Positions 15,924 to 23,022 of a DNA stretch of 64,000 nucleotides are shown here, piece by piece. This stretch comes from an uncultured Alphaproteobacteria bacterium (GTDB lineage Bacteria; Pseudomonadota; Alphaproteobacteria; Caulobacterales; Parvularculaceae): assembly GCA_902826095.1 (NCBI GenBank), contig CADEDN010000005.1:112067-176066 (forward strand). The letters are read 5' to 3'. The first letter of the stretch is position 1, and every line of letters starts with the position of its first letter. The translations under genes were made by a program, and so were the position numbers. Below the pieces are notes generated by a model. The model made no database searches, was not told where the DNA came from, and was given only the letters and a program-made list of their open reading frames with translations.

Positions 15924-17667
15924 CGACCCGGAAGCCGATGTCGCCGGTCCGCGCGCTCTCGGCGTCGCCGTCGCGATGCGCGGCCCTCAAATCGGCGCCG
16001 CCGTCATTCCAGGCGCCGCCCTTGATGACGCGCGCCGAGCAAAGCCCGCCGACCGGCGTCGCCTCGGTCGGCTCGCCGGCGAGCGTCGGCGCCCAGCAAT
16101 CGGCCGTCCATTCGGCGACATTGCCGTGCATGTCATAAAGGCCGAAAGCGTTCGCGGCGTAGCTGCCGACCGGCGTCGTCCGTCCGCGCAGCGCGCCGTA
16201 ATTGGCCTTGTCGGCGGCGAGCTGGTCGCCGAACGCGAAGGACGCGGCCGATCCTGAACGCGCCGCATATTCCCATTCGGCCTCGGTCGGCAGCCGATAG
16301 CGCCGGCCGGTCTTCGCCGAGAGCCATTGCGCGTAGCCTTGCGCGTCGCTCCAGGAAACATTGATCACCGGCCTTTTGCCGCGACCCCAGCCATGGTCGG
16401 GCCGGGGCGCGCAAGCGCCGTCCGCGACGCAGGCCTGCCAATCGTCAAAGGTCGTCTCGCGCACGGCGACGGCGATGTTTTTCCGGATGACGAAAGGCGT
16501 CGCCGGCAATTCAGCCGGACCGCGGCCAGGCTCTGTCTCGGCCGAGCCCATGGTGAAAGATCCCGCATCGATTTCAGCCATGTCGGGGCAATCGACGCAA
16601 TCGCGGAAATAATTTCCGAAGGAGACCGCTTCGGCCTCGCTGCTCGTCGACGTCCAGGTCAGTTCGGCGATCTTGTCCGCCTCGCCGGCCGGCGGCGGTT
16701 CGGCGGCGCCGGGCGCGGCGTTCGCTGTCTCGCCGACGGCCGCTTCCGCGAGCGCGCCGATGGTCGCCGGTTTGACGCGCGGCTCGCCGGCGTCGGATTC
16801 CGGCGCGCGCTCGGCGGGCGCAGCAAGCTCGGCGAGCGCGCCGCTGTCGCGCAGCGGCTCTGGCGCGGTTTCGGCGACCGGCGCGGGCAAGGCCGCGGGT
16901 CCCGCGCCAGCCTGGTCGGCGGGCGGCTCATCCGGCGCGGTCGCGGGCGCATCGACGGCGATGGGCGGCGCCGTCGGTTCATCCGCAGGCTGATCTTTCG
17001 GCGCGACAAAGGCGACGACGGCGCCGCCGGATTTCTCTTCGGCGACGACGGGCGCCGGCGACGGCCGGCCGAGGATCAGCGCCGTCGTCGTCACGCCCGC
17101 GAGCGCGATCACGGCGACGCCGGCGGCGATCGCCGCGCGCGGGATTTGCGGCAGCGGCCTTGACCGCGCGCCGCTTTGATAGGCGGCGGGCTCGGCGAAA
17201 ATGTCCTCAAGATGCGGCGCGCTCGGCGCCGGCTTTTTGGCGGCGGGCGCCGGCGCCTTGAGATCAAGAATGGGCTTTGGCGCCGCGGCGACCGGCGCCG
17301 GCGCGGCGGGCGCGAAATCAACGCCCCGGCGCACGGCGAGTTCGATTTCATCGAGCACGAATCGCCAGCGCGGGTCTTCCTCGCGACCGCTCCAGCCGGC
17401 GAGATCCATCGGCCAGAGATGCTCGAAGCTCGGCGGCGGCGGCGACTTGCCGAGCGCGACCGGCACCAGCACGCGCCGCGCCAGCGCCGAGCGCGCCGCC
17501 GAGAGGATCGTCGGCGATGTCGCGGCGGCCGGCGACCAGACGACCAGCACCGCGGACACCGGCTCGTCTTCGGCGGTCGCCTCATAGCCTTGAGAGGCGA
17601 GCGCCGCTTTCAGCTTGTCAGCGAAACCGATATTTTCGGGCGCAAAAAGAAGCCTGATCCTACTCAT
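15907..17667 (-). CDS. TIR-like domain / transmembrane / SUMF1 (formylglycine-generating enzyme-like) fusion
   Basis: The 586-residue protein has three parts. Residues 1 to about 115 look like a degenerate bacterial TIR domain ([20 protein letters not shown] at the start, [18 protein letters not shown] later). A transmembrane helix lies near residue 185 ([22 protein letters not shown]), followed by a 130-residue Ala/Pro/Glu-rich linker. From about residue 350 comes a SUMF1/FGE-sulfatase domain: [76 protein letters not shown]. The catalytic Cys pair of true formylglycine enzymes is not obvious, so a binding role in the periplasm is more likely. No sulfatase is nearby. Confidence 0.88.
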   Translation of the reverse strand: MSRIRLLFAPENIGFADKLKAALASQGYEATAEDEPVSAVLVVWSPAAATSPTILSAARSALARRVLVPVALGKSPPPPSFEHLWPMDLAGWSGREEDPRWRFVLDEIELAVRRGVDFAPAAPAPVAAAPKPILDLKAPAPAAKKPAPSAPHLEDIFAEPAAYQSGARSRPLPQIPRAAIAAGVAVIALAGVTTTALILGRPSPAPVVAEEKSGGAVVAFVAPKDQPADEPTAPPIAVDAPATAPDEPPADQAGAGPAALPAPVAETAPEPLRDSGALAELAAPAERAPESDAGEPRVKPATIGALAEAAVGETANAAPGAAEPPPAGEADKIAELTWTSTSSEAEAVSFGNYFRDCVDCPDMAEIDAGSFTMGSAETEPGRGPAELPATPFVIRKNIAVAVRETTFDDWQACVADGACAPRPDHGWGRGKRPVINVSWSDAQGYAQWLSAKTGRRYRLPTEAEWEYAARSGSAASFAFGDQLAADKANYGALRGRTTPVGSYAANAFGLYDMHGNVAEWTADCWAPTLAGEPTEATPVGGLCSARVIKGGAWNDGGADLRAAHRDGDAESARTGDIGFRVVRDLN

Positions 17668-17854
17668 TTATGATTTTGTTTCCGGAATCGGCGGCCGTCC
17701 CCGCGAGCGGCGCAATTCCTGTTGTTGTTCGCCGATTGCGATCACCCCCGCAAGGCGAATCGCGCCATCCGGACTTAACGTTTTGCATGTTTTTGTTCTT
17801 GATATGTTCCGACAGGAAAGGCAAGATGGGCGCGCGGTTCGGGGGAGGCCCACC

Positions 17855-18774
17855 ATGGTCGCACAGCTGACGACATTCGCCTTTCAAGGGGTTGAGGCAA
17901 GGCCCGTCACAGTCCAGGTCCAGATCGGCGGGGGCGGCAACCAATTCGCGATTGTCGGACTGCCCGACAAGGCGATCTCGGAAGCAAGGGACCGCGTCCA
18001 GTCGGCGCTCTGTGCGATCGGGCTTGGGCTTCCGCCCAAGAAGGTGACGGTCAATCTCGCGCCGGCGGATCTGCCGAAAGAGGGCGGTCATTTCGATCTC
18101 GCGATCGCGCTCGGGCTGCTGATCGAAATGGGCGCGGCGCCGCGCGACGCCGCTGACGGCTTTGCGGTGATCGGCGAGCTTGGTCTTGACGGGTCGATCG
18201 CGCCGGTCGCCGGCGCGCTTCCCGCCGCCATCGCCGCCAACGCCCGCGATCTCGGGCTGATTTGCCCGGCTGCGTCCGGCGCGGAGGCCGCCTGGGCGAG
18301 CGCTGATATCCGCATCATCGCGCCAAAGAGCCTCATTCAGCTCGTCAATCACTTCAAGGGCGTCCAGGTCCTCTCCGCGCCAGCGCCGGGCGCGATCGAA
18401 GCCGCCGCCGCCGGGCCGGACCTCAAAGACGTCAAAGGTCAGGAAAGCGCCAGGCGCGCGCTCGAAGCCGCCGCGGCCGGCGGGCACAATCTCTTGATGA
18501 TCGGGCCGCCGGGCGCCGGCAAATCCATGCTCGCCAAGCGCTTGCCGGGCCTCTTGCCGCCGCTGACGCCCGAAGAGATGCTTGAAATCTCGATGATCCA
18601 GTCGATCGCCGGGCTGCTCGAGGGCGGCCGGCTGACAAGAGCAAGGCCGTTCCGCGCGCCGCATCATTCAGCGTCGATGGCGGCGATGGTCGGCGGCGGC
18701 ATGCGGGCAAAACCCGGCGAAGCCTCGCTCGCCCATCATGGCGTGCTGTTTCTCGACGAGCTTCCGGAATTCAC
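17855..18774 (+). pseudogene. comM: comM (YifB/Mg-chelatase-like AAA+ helicase), 5' part, interrupted by a transposon
   Basis: ATG 17855 follows GGGGGAGG. The first 306 codons are intact: an N-terminal ChlI-like domain, Walker A GPPGAGKS (from residue 217), the [10 protein letters not shown] motif and Walker B VLFLDE (Asp301-Glu302). Immediately after ELPEF the frame enters the transposon and stops at 18811. Joining the two halves across one copy of the 8-bp target restores a frame of 516 codons, normal for ComM. There are no other lesions, so the insertion looks recent. ComM is a branch-migration helicase used in natural transformation; loss of Sensor/finger parts should inactivate it. Confidence 0.95.
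18767..18774. repeat. Left target-site duplication
   Basis: GAATTCAC here is repeated exactly at 23015-23022 on the other side of the element. Eight base pairs is the usual duplication length for the IS1595 family. Confidence 0.93.
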
Positions 18775-18798
18775 CGGCATTACTACGCAAACTCACCA
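18775..18798. repeat. Left terminal inverted repeat of the IS1595-family element
   Basis: The 24 bases are identical to the reverse complement of 22991-23014. The perfect match supports recent activity. Confidence 0.95.
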
Positions 18799-18808
18799 TA
18801 ATTGGTTA
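18793..18808. promoter_or_regulatory. TCACC-N6-GGTTA motif, left end
   Basis: TCACC (18793-18797), six bases and GGTTA (18804-18808). The first arm lies inside the terminal repeat. It is one of four copies of TCACC-N6-GGT(G/T)A in the element; a matching copy lies just inside the right end. Confidence 0.45.
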
Positions 18809-18814
18809 TAGTTG

Positions 18815-19078
18815 TCAACCCCCGATTTTCCGAAAGATGGTCGCCCATAGGTGATTTCGGAAATGATCGCCCTGGCGGACGGATTCGACCATGCGCCGCC
18901 GTGCGACGGCCAAGGCTCCGCCGGTCCCGTATTTCTGTTGAAGGTAGGCCGCCCAATAGCCGGTGATGGAGCCGATGCGGCGGCGGTATTCGACCCTCTG
19001 CGGCATCGGGAGGTGGCGCAATAGCTGGGTGAACGCCGTATGGGTCAACGGGAAAGGGTCGCGACTTTGATCGGCCAT
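18815..19078 (-). CDS. Hypothetical passenger protein, 87 aa
   Basis: This short basic protein has RVEYRRRIGSITGYWAAYLQQKYG in its middle and no signal peptide. The start at ATG 19078 is chosen because the frame extension to 19102 would begin at TTG with no ribosome site. The stop lies 16 bp inside the left terminal repeat, so the gene is transcribed toward comM. I do not recognise the family. Codon use is less G/C-biased than the chromosome. Confidence 0.6.
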   Translation of the reverse strand: MADQSRDPFPLTHTAFTQLLRHLPMPQRVEYRRRIGSITGYWAAYLQQKYGTGGALAVARRRMVESVRQGDHFRNHLWATIFRKIGG

Positions 19079-19180
19079 TTTGTCGTTTGCTGCCCGAATC
19101 AAAGCGCTTTAGTAGTTAACAAAGGTTACCAATTCATGACGGGGAGGTCAGACTGGTGCAATATGTCTGCGGGGGCGCTC

Positions 19181-19432
19181 ATGGCGGACACCGAATATAA
19201 ACACCGACAAAACAGCGTCGCGCTTTCGCGACTGCCAAAAGAAGAATTTGAGAAGCATCGGGGTGAGTTCGCAATACTGATCGACGGCAAGGTCTGTGCT
19301 TTTCGGAAGACCAATCGAGAAGCCCTAACCGAGGCTATGCAGAAATACGCTGGCCACCATTTTTCTGTTCGACGAGTCGAACCTCAGCCTGTCGACGTGG
19401 GGTTCCTCGACCTTGCCAACTATAATCGGTAA
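19181..19432 (+). CDS. Small passenger protein upstream of the aspartyl protease, 83 aa
   Basis: The protein reads MADTEYKHRQNSVALSRLP and then EEFEKHRGEFAILIDGKVCAF, ending QPVDVGFLDLANYNR. The EF-x4-GEFAILIDGKV pattern followed by a helix that ends in the VRRVE-type strand resembles the short DUF5678-like proteins often coded just before small retropepsin-like proteases. ATG 19181 follows GGGGG; ATG 19163 is an alternative. It overlaps the protease gene by 20 bp, so the two are probably translated together. Function unknown. Confidence 0.68.
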   Translation: MADTEYKHRQNSVALSRLPKEEFEKHRGEFAILIDGKVCAFRKTNREALTEAMQKYAGHHFSVRRVEPQPVDVGFLDLANYNR

Positions 19433-19862
19433 GTTTCACGATCTACGCCAGCCGCTAATCAGGGCGCGGATTTCAAACGCGATTCCTTTCATGGATGGTG
19501 ACGAATACCACCATGCTCCGGCGGCGCAAAAGTCACGAGACGTGTGGGCGCTAGTAGACACAGGCGCGACTACAACTGTTGTTGATGTTGAAATTCAGCG
19601 ACATCTCATGTTGCCGCAACAAGGGTCTGCCCCGGTCTTTTTCCCCAACATGGCAAGTTCAGAATTTCACCCTACGCACACTTGCGCATTGTCCTTGTGG
19701 GATCACTACAACAATGATGCGAAGCTGCATGAATGGAAGGATTGGCCGGAGGTTCTTGTCTTTTCTCTGGAAAACAGATTTTTCAAGGCCGTTCTAGGAA
19801 TGGACGTTCTCTCGAATTGTGAATTGCGCATTGCCAACGGATTACCGCAGCTAACTTTTTAG
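19413..19862 (+). CDS. Retropepsin-like aspartyl protease passenger protein
   Basis: The 149-residue protein carries VWALVDTGATTTVVD, the DTGA active-site motif of retroviral-type aspartyl proteases (Asp49), followed by the expected hydrophobic strand. Near the C-terminus FKAVLGMDVLSNCELRI resembles the second hydrophobic-hydrophobic-Gly element. One motif per chain means it would act as a dimer. The start appears to be TTG 19413, coupled to the upstream frame; ATG 19491 would remove the first strand but keep the motif. The catalytic motif is intact; targets are unknown. Confidence 0.82.
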   Translation: MPTIIGKFHDLRQPLIRARISNAIPFMDGDEYHHAPAAQKSRDVWALVDTGATTTVVDVEIQRHLMLPQQGSAPVFFPNMASSEFHPTHTCALSLWDHYNNDAKLHEWKDWPEVLVFSLENRFFKAVLGMDVLSNCELRIANGLPQLTF

Positions 19863-20143
19863 CGCGGCAGCGTCGCGACGTTTATGTCGAGCGCTTCCAT
19901 GCACTCCAGAAGGAAGGCAGCGCTAAAGCCGCCCCGGCTTATCTTGTTGGCGAGGCCGCCGGGAGAGATCGAAACGCCCATGCTTGCGAGGTGATCCGCC
20001 AAGCCCTCAAAATCGACGTTCCGCTGAGACATGGCGAATTTGAGGATGGCCTTGGCCTTCTCCTCATACTCCGCGTTTATCGGAGCGTCCTTCCGGGCCG
20101 ACGGCTTCGGGGGCGGGGATTTCTTGGATTTGGTGAGCGTCAC
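19859..20143 (-). CDS. DUF6471-domain passenger protein, 94 aa
   Basis: A basic N-terminal stretch (TLTKSKKSPPPKPSARK) leads into a compact helical domain: AKAILKFAMSQRNVDFEGLADHLASMGV, then GGLANKISRGGFSAAFLLECMEALDI. This matches the DUF6471 pattern, which looks like a lambda-repressor-type HTH (ANKISRG as the recognition region). GTG 20143 is preferred because GAGG lies before it, within the hairpin at 20151-20166. It is divergent from the transposase and could be a regulator of the element; that is inference. It converges with the protease gene with a 4-bp overlap. Confidence 0.78.
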   Translation of the reverse strand: MTLTKSKKSPPPKPSARKDAPINAEYEEKAKAILKFAMSQRNVDFEGLADHLASMGVSISPGGLANKISRGGFSAAFLLECMEALDINVATLPR

Positions 20144-20150
20144 GATAAAA

Positions 20151-20166
20151 TCACCTCTTTTGGTGA
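20151..20166 (-). promoter_or_regulatory. TCACC-N6-GGTGA hairpin over the DUF6471 ribosome site
   Basis: On the coding strand of the DUF6471 gene the second arm is GAGGTGA, the Shine-Dalgarno sequence itself, 7 nt before GTG 20143. Pairing with the TCACC arm would hide the ribosome site, or the palindrome may be a protein operator. Confidence 0.55.
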
Positions 20167-20206
20167 AATACCACTTGACGGGGTCGGGGTCTAGCCCCAC
20201 ATTCAA

Positions 20207-20224
20207 ATCACCAAATAAGGTGAT
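20207..20224 (+). promoter_or_regulatory. ATCACC-N6-GGTGAT hairpin over the transposase ribosome site
   Basis: A perfect 6-bp inverted repeat whose right arm AAGGTGAT is the Shine-Dalgarno region, 4-5 nt before the transposase ATG at 20229. A hairpin here would restrain transposase translation, a known strategy of insertion sequences. It shares its arms with the copy at 20151-20166. Confidence 0.58.
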
Positions 20225-20228
20225 CGTA

Positions 20229-21182
20229 ATGGCCCAACATTTCCTTCTCTCCCCGGAAGCCAAGACCCTCTCGCTCGCGAAGGTTCTCCGCATGTCGGAC
20301 AAACAGGCGGAAGCATCTTTCCGGGCGATCCGCTGGGCTTCGACGGACGGCGAGCCGGTTTGCCCGGAGTGCGGTTCGTTTGAAAGCTATGACCTCAAGG
20401 GCCGTCCGGTCTGGAAGTGCAAAGGCTGCGCAAAGCAATTCAGCCTGACTTCAGGGACGATCTTTCATGGTCGCAAGCTCGCAGTCCGCGACATTCTCGG
20501 CGCCATTGCGATCTTCACGAACGGGGCCAAGGGCTATTCGGCGCTCCAGCTCTCCCGGGATCTTGGCGTCTCCTACAACTGCGCTTTCGTCCTTTGCCAC
20601 AAGATGCGTGAAGCGATAGCGCTGGCCCGGTCGGAAGGCGCTCTCAAAGGCGACGTTGAAGTCGATGGCGCTTACTTCGGCGGCTATGTGAAGCCCGCGA
20701 ATAACCGCGCGGATCGCAAGGATCGCCGCCTTGTCGCCAACCAGACCGGCAAGCGCCAAGTCGTCATCGCCGTTCGCGAGCGCGGCGGGCGCACCGTCAC
20801 GCAGGTTGTCAAATCAGAAGCCCAAGGCGTCGCCGTCGCCCGTGCGAACGTCGCCACTGGCACGACGATCCATGCGGACGAAGCCTCACACTGGGATAAG
20901 CTCGCGGCGCACTTCCCGATAAAGCGCGTCAACCACAAGGTTTCCTATTCGAACGGCGAAGCCTGCACCAATCAAGCGGAGAGCTTCTTTTCCCGCCTCC
21001 GCCGCGCGGAAATCGGAACGCATCACCATGTCGCCGGCAAGCACCTCGCCGCCTACGCGGTCGAAATGGCGTGGCGCGAGGACAACCGCCGCCAGTCGAA
21101 CGGCAACCAGTTCACGATGATAACCGCGGCCGCCGCGGCCGCTCCCAAGTCGGCCGCGTGGTGTGGATATTGGCAGCGCTAG
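20229..21182 (+). CDS. IS1595-family (ISXO2-like) transposase
   Basis: This 317-residue transposase has an N-terminal zinc ribbon (CPEC at 45-48, CKGC at 64-67), a helix-turn-helix region (SALQLSRDLGVSYNCAF) and the catalytic core: Asp146 in VDGAYFGG, Asp217 in HADEASHW and Asn248 in NQAESFFSRLRRAEIGTHHH. This is the DDN/E layout of the IS1595 family. All motifs are intact. ATG 20229 is right behind the hairpin-sequestered ribosome site. It is the only recombinase in the element. Confidence 0.96.
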   Translation: MAQHFLLSPEAKTLSLAKVLRMSDKQAEASFRAIRWASTDGEPVCPECGSFESYDLKGRPVWKCKGCAKQFSLTSGTIFHGRKLAVRDILGAIAIFTNGAKGYSALQLSRDLGVSYNCAFVLCHKMREAIALARSEGALKGDVEVDGAYFGGYVKPANNRADRKDRRLVANQTGKRQVVIAVRERGGRTVTQVVKSEAQGVAVARANVATGTTIHADEASHWDKLAAHFPIKRVNHKVSYSNGEACTNQAESFFSRLRRAEIGTHHHVAGKHLAAYAVEMAWREDNRRQSNGNQFTMITAAAAAAPKSAAWCGYWQR

Positions 21183-21316
21183 GCTTTCCACAGCGCTGGT
21201 GAAAAGCTGTGGGAAGTATTGGGGAGATTCTGTTTCGCAAATTAAGCGAACCAGTCTATGGCGGATTCTCCGCCCCGGTGGCGCGCGATTTCCCGACCAA
21301 GGTTCAATCGCGCCCA

Positions 21317-21418
21317 ACTCCCTTCCACAAGGAGTCGGTGGGGTGGATGGTGGGACTGTAAGCTCATTGAGCTACAGGCCTCCCGCTGACAAAGCCACCT
21401 AGTCGGCGGGTCTACGGC
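21317..21418 (+). ncRNA. Candidate structured RNA downstream of the transposase
   Basis: Three hairpins follow one another: ACTCC/GGAGT (21317-21335); CTGT plus AGCTC paired with GAGCT plus ACAG around ATT (21356-21377); and CCCGC/GCGGG with GAC/GTC (21382-21410). The intrinsic terminator at 21419-21450 comes straight after. The 385 bp between the transposase and the RHH gene contain no convincing gene. The stretch could be a structured transposase 3' UTR or a separate RNA; the RNA call rests only on pairing and position. Confidence 0.38.
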
Positions 21419-21450
21419 GGGCGCTTCCTTTCGAGGGAGCGCCCGTTTTC
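21419..21450 (+). terminator. Intrinsic terminator inside the transposon
   Basis: GGGCGCTTCC pairs with GGGAGCGCCC in a 10-bp stem with one G-T pair and a 6-nt loop, followed by GTTTTC. It would stop transcription from the transposase side before the RHH gene. Confidence 0.78.
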
Positions 21451-21472
21451 ATTGCAGCAAGCAAGCCCGAGA

Positions 21473-21517
21473 GAGTCGAGTCACTTGCGACGAAGCGATT
21501 AGTCGCAGATTCGACTC
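21473..21517 (+). repeat. Nested inverted repeat upstream of the RHH gene
   Basis: GAGTCGA (21473-21479) pairs with TCGACTC (21511-21517), and inside it TGCGAC (21486-21491) pairs with GTCGCA (21502-21507). It lies between the terminator and the palindromic operator and could be part of the RHH promoter or a second RNA structure. Confidence 0.45.
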
Positions 21518-21530
21518 CGAGCCGCAAGAG

Positions 21531-21560
21531 TTTTAACGTCGTTAAAACGTCGTTAAAACG
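21531..21560 (+). promoter_or_regulatory. Palindromic operator with an extra half-site before the RHH gene
   Basis: TTTTAACG-T-CGTTAAAA is a perfect 8-bp inverted repeat, and CGTTAAAACG is repeated once more at 21551-21560. The tract ends 7 bp before the RHH start codon. Direct-plus-inverted half-sites suit cooperative binding of RHH dimers. Confidence 0.55.
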
Positions 21561-21567
21561 GGGCTAG

Positions 21568-21768
21568 GTGGTGGCAAGGCCGGAGAAGAAGCAAGAAACG
21601 GAGGAGCTTCGGCTAACGCTGCCAGATAAGGCAATGAAATATTTAGGATTTTTAGCAGTCAATGGGATGCTTGGCGCATCTGAGAACGATGTTGCACGAC
21701 ATATCCTGCTGGCTGCATTGGACCGCATGGTCACAGAAAAATATCATGAGCGGCAAATACCGGAATAA
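21568..21768 (+). CDS. Small ribbon-helix-helix-like passenger protein, 66 aa
   Basis: After a charged start (ARPEKKQETEE) comes LRLTLPDKAMKYLGFLAVNGMLGASENDVARHILLAALDRMV. This strand-helix-helix pattern fits RHH/CopG-type DNA-binding proteins: LRLTLP as the strand, ASENDVARHIL as the second helix. Start codon GTG 21568 (or GTG 21571) lies just behind the palindrome at 21531-21560, so autoregulation is likely. It overlaps the next small frame by 23 bp, indicating a short operon. Confidence 0.72.
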   Translation: MVARPEKKQETEELRLTLPDKAMKYLGFLAVNGMLGASENDVARHILLAALDRMVTEKYHERQIPE

Positions 21769-21913
21769 GCTAGATACGGTCCCGGGCGCGGATATTGTCG
21801 GGGGAGAAACCGACATCGCGACGGTAACAAAGCATGAAGGTTTCAAGTGGATAAGACGAAAGCATTACTATCCGCCTGAGTTGAACCTTATGGAGACCGA
21901 CCATGTCCGATAG
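21746..21913 (+). CDS. Small passenger protein, 55 aa
   Basis: ATG 21746 lies inside the end of the RHH gene and the frame runs to TAG 21911. The product reads MSGKYRNKLDTVPGADIVG and contains WIRRKHYYPPELNLM. There is no known domain. Overlap with genes on both sides supports translational coupling but coding status is tentative. Confidence 0.45.
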   Translation: MSGKYRNKLDTVPGADIVGGETDIATVTKHEGFKWIRRKHYYPPELNLMETDHVR

Positions 21914-22079
21914 TAAGCGACAGGAAGCGGCCCCCTTGGTGCGCCTTGTCGAAGAAAAGCCTCAACCGCGATATGAGTATCAGAGGCCTGCGACCGGCTC
22001 TGGAGCGCTCAAGGCCGAGCCGCAAAAACCGGTTCAACGCGAGTTTGAAGGTCTCAAGAATCTTTGCTTTCGCGTTTGA
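21903..22079 (+). CDS. Small passenger protein, 58 aa
   Basis: The frame starts at ATG 21903, overlapping the previous small gene by 11 bp, and ends at TGA 22077. It is Pro/Glu/Arg-rich (LVEEKPQPRYEYQRPA) and ends FEGLKNLCFRV. It is probably disordered. Tentative third gene of the RHH operon. Confidence 0.4.
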   Translation: MSDSKRQEAAPLVRLVEEKPQPRYEYQRPATGSGALKAEPQKPVQREFEGLKNLCFRV

Positions 22080-22184
22080 GGGTTAGGGAGTTCCTTTCGG
22101 CGGCTCTCACATTGCCAGTGCCAGATTAAAGCTATCGTTCCGAATTTGGCGTAGTCTGACCCCATCGAAGCGGGGAGACTTCAA

Positions 22185-22496
22185 ATGAAGCGAATCTTTC
22201 TGATCGCCGTTTGCGTGCTGGCGACGGCGCCGACAACGCCTTTGTCGGCTCATTCCGGCGGAACCGACGCCAACGGCTGCCACGCCGGGTCGAAACCCTA
22301 TCATTGCCACGGGGGCGGTAGGGGCGGATCATCAACGCGCGCGGCCCCGCTTTATGGCGGCTCTTCGGCCGGCGACTTAGACTGCGGCGACTTTAGCTCT
22401 TGGGAAGAGGCGCAAGAGGCGCTGGAAGACGATTACAGCGATCCGAACGGGCTCGACGGCGACGGCGATGGCGTCGCCTGCGAGGCCCTACGGTAG
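22185..22496 (+). CDS. Exported Excalibur/YHYH-motif passenger protein, 103 aa
   Basis: A signal peptide ([23 protein letters not shown]) is followed by [21 protein letters not shown], the Cys/His YHYH-type motif found in secreted bacterial proteins, and by an Excalibur-type calcium-binding end: [16 protein letters not shown], then [17 protein letters not shown] with the DxDxDGxxCE pattern. It probably acts outside the cytoplasmic membrane. An exported protein is unusual cargo for a small transposon. It overlaps the convergent right-end gene by 9 bp. Confidence 0.8.
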   Translation: MKRIFLIAVCVLATAPTTPLSAHSGGTDANGCHAGSKPYHCHGGGRGGSSTRAAPLYGGSSAGDLDCGDFSSWEEAQEALEDDYSDPNGLDGDGDGVACEALR

Positions 22497-22946
22497 CCTG
22501 ACACGCCACAACTTCAACGGCCCGGTCGGCCCGTCGTCATCGACGACGCCCGCCCCTTCGCAAAGCCCCTGCTTCTCGCAAGTCTTCAGGCAAGCCCCGA
22601 TCCGCTTGCGGAGTATGACGAAGGTGGCCTCATCGGGAGCAAGGCCCCGGTCCTTTATCCAAGCGGCGGTGATGTCTCTGGAGGTGAGGGGTTCGGACGC
22701 CTCCCGAAGCTGGGAGAGGACGAAGCGCTTTAGGTGGCCCTTGCGGGCGCGGTGCTTCGTGGCGTAGCGATTGAGGCGGATGCGCTCAATGTCGGCGGCG
22801 GGGTCAAAGATGCGGATCACAGCGTCCAGATGGTCAATGTCGCAAAGGACCTTCTTGGCCTCAGCGACTAACTGGCGGTGGAGGGTTGCGAGTTCTTTCC
22901 GCTTAGCCTGTAGGCCGGAGATGGTGTTGGGGCGTTCTTGGGTCAT
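22488..22946 (-). CDS. Helical passenger protein with a wHTH-like C-terminus, 152 aa
   Basis: The N-terminal 45 residues form a coiled coil ([38 protein letters not shown]). The C-terminal part, [25 protein letters not shown] and beyond, looks like a winged helix ending in a KLWRVR strand. ATG 22946 lies 12 nt downstream of a TCACC-N6-GGTTA motif. Proteins of this type are frequent next to mobile-element genes in Alphaproteobacteria, but I know of no function. Confidence 0.72.
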   Translation of the reverse strand: MTQERPNTISGLQAKRKELATLHRQLVAEAKKVLCDIDHLDAVIRIFDPAADIERIRLNRYATKHRARKGHLKRFVLSQLREASEPLTSRDITAAWIKDRGLAPDEATFVILRKRIGACLKTCEKQGLCEGAGVVDDDGPTGPLKLWRVRLP

Positions 22947-22958
22947 GCCGCATATATA

Positions 22959-22974
22959 TCACCATTCACGGTTA
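22959..22974 (-). promoter_or_regulatory. TCACC-N6-GGTTA motif, right end
   Basis: TCACC (22959-22963), six bases and GGTTA (22970-22974), between the right terminal repeat and the start of the right-end gene. Same arms as the copy near the left end. Confidence 0.45.
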
Positions 22975-22990
22975 TTGCAACAACGGCTTG

Positions 22991-23014
22991 TGGTGAGTTT
23001 GCGTAGTAATGCCG
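22991..23014. repeat. Right terminal inverted repeat of the IS1595-family element
   Basis: Exact reverse complement of 18775-18798. Confidence 0.95.
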
Positions 23015-23022
23015 GAATTCAC
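23015..23022. repeat. Right target-site duplication
   Basis: GAATTCAC, identical to 18767-18774; counted once, it restores the comM frame (PEFTPQVL). Confidence 0.93.

Larger units (their letters stand above)
18775..23014. mobile_element. IS1595-family transposon with passenger genes, 4,240 bp
   Basis: Perfect 24-bp terminal inverted repeats begin CGGCATTACTACGC at both ends (18775-18798 and 22991-23014), and an 8-bp direct repeat GAATTCAC flanks them. The only transposase is the ISXO2-like gene at 20229-21182, which occupies less than a quarter of the element. The rest holds two genes reading inward or outward on the left, a DUF6471 gene, a structured non-coding stretch, an RHH gene with two small followers, an exported Excalibur protein and a helical protein at the right end. 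Passenger genes are known in some IS1595 subgroups. It splits comM. Confidence 0.94.

Noticed and set aside
21486..21520. tRNA-like T-arm (GATTCGACTCC)
   Set aside because: The flanking bases do not form the 5-bp T stem and there is no acceptor or anticodon arm; it is part of a nested inverted repeat.
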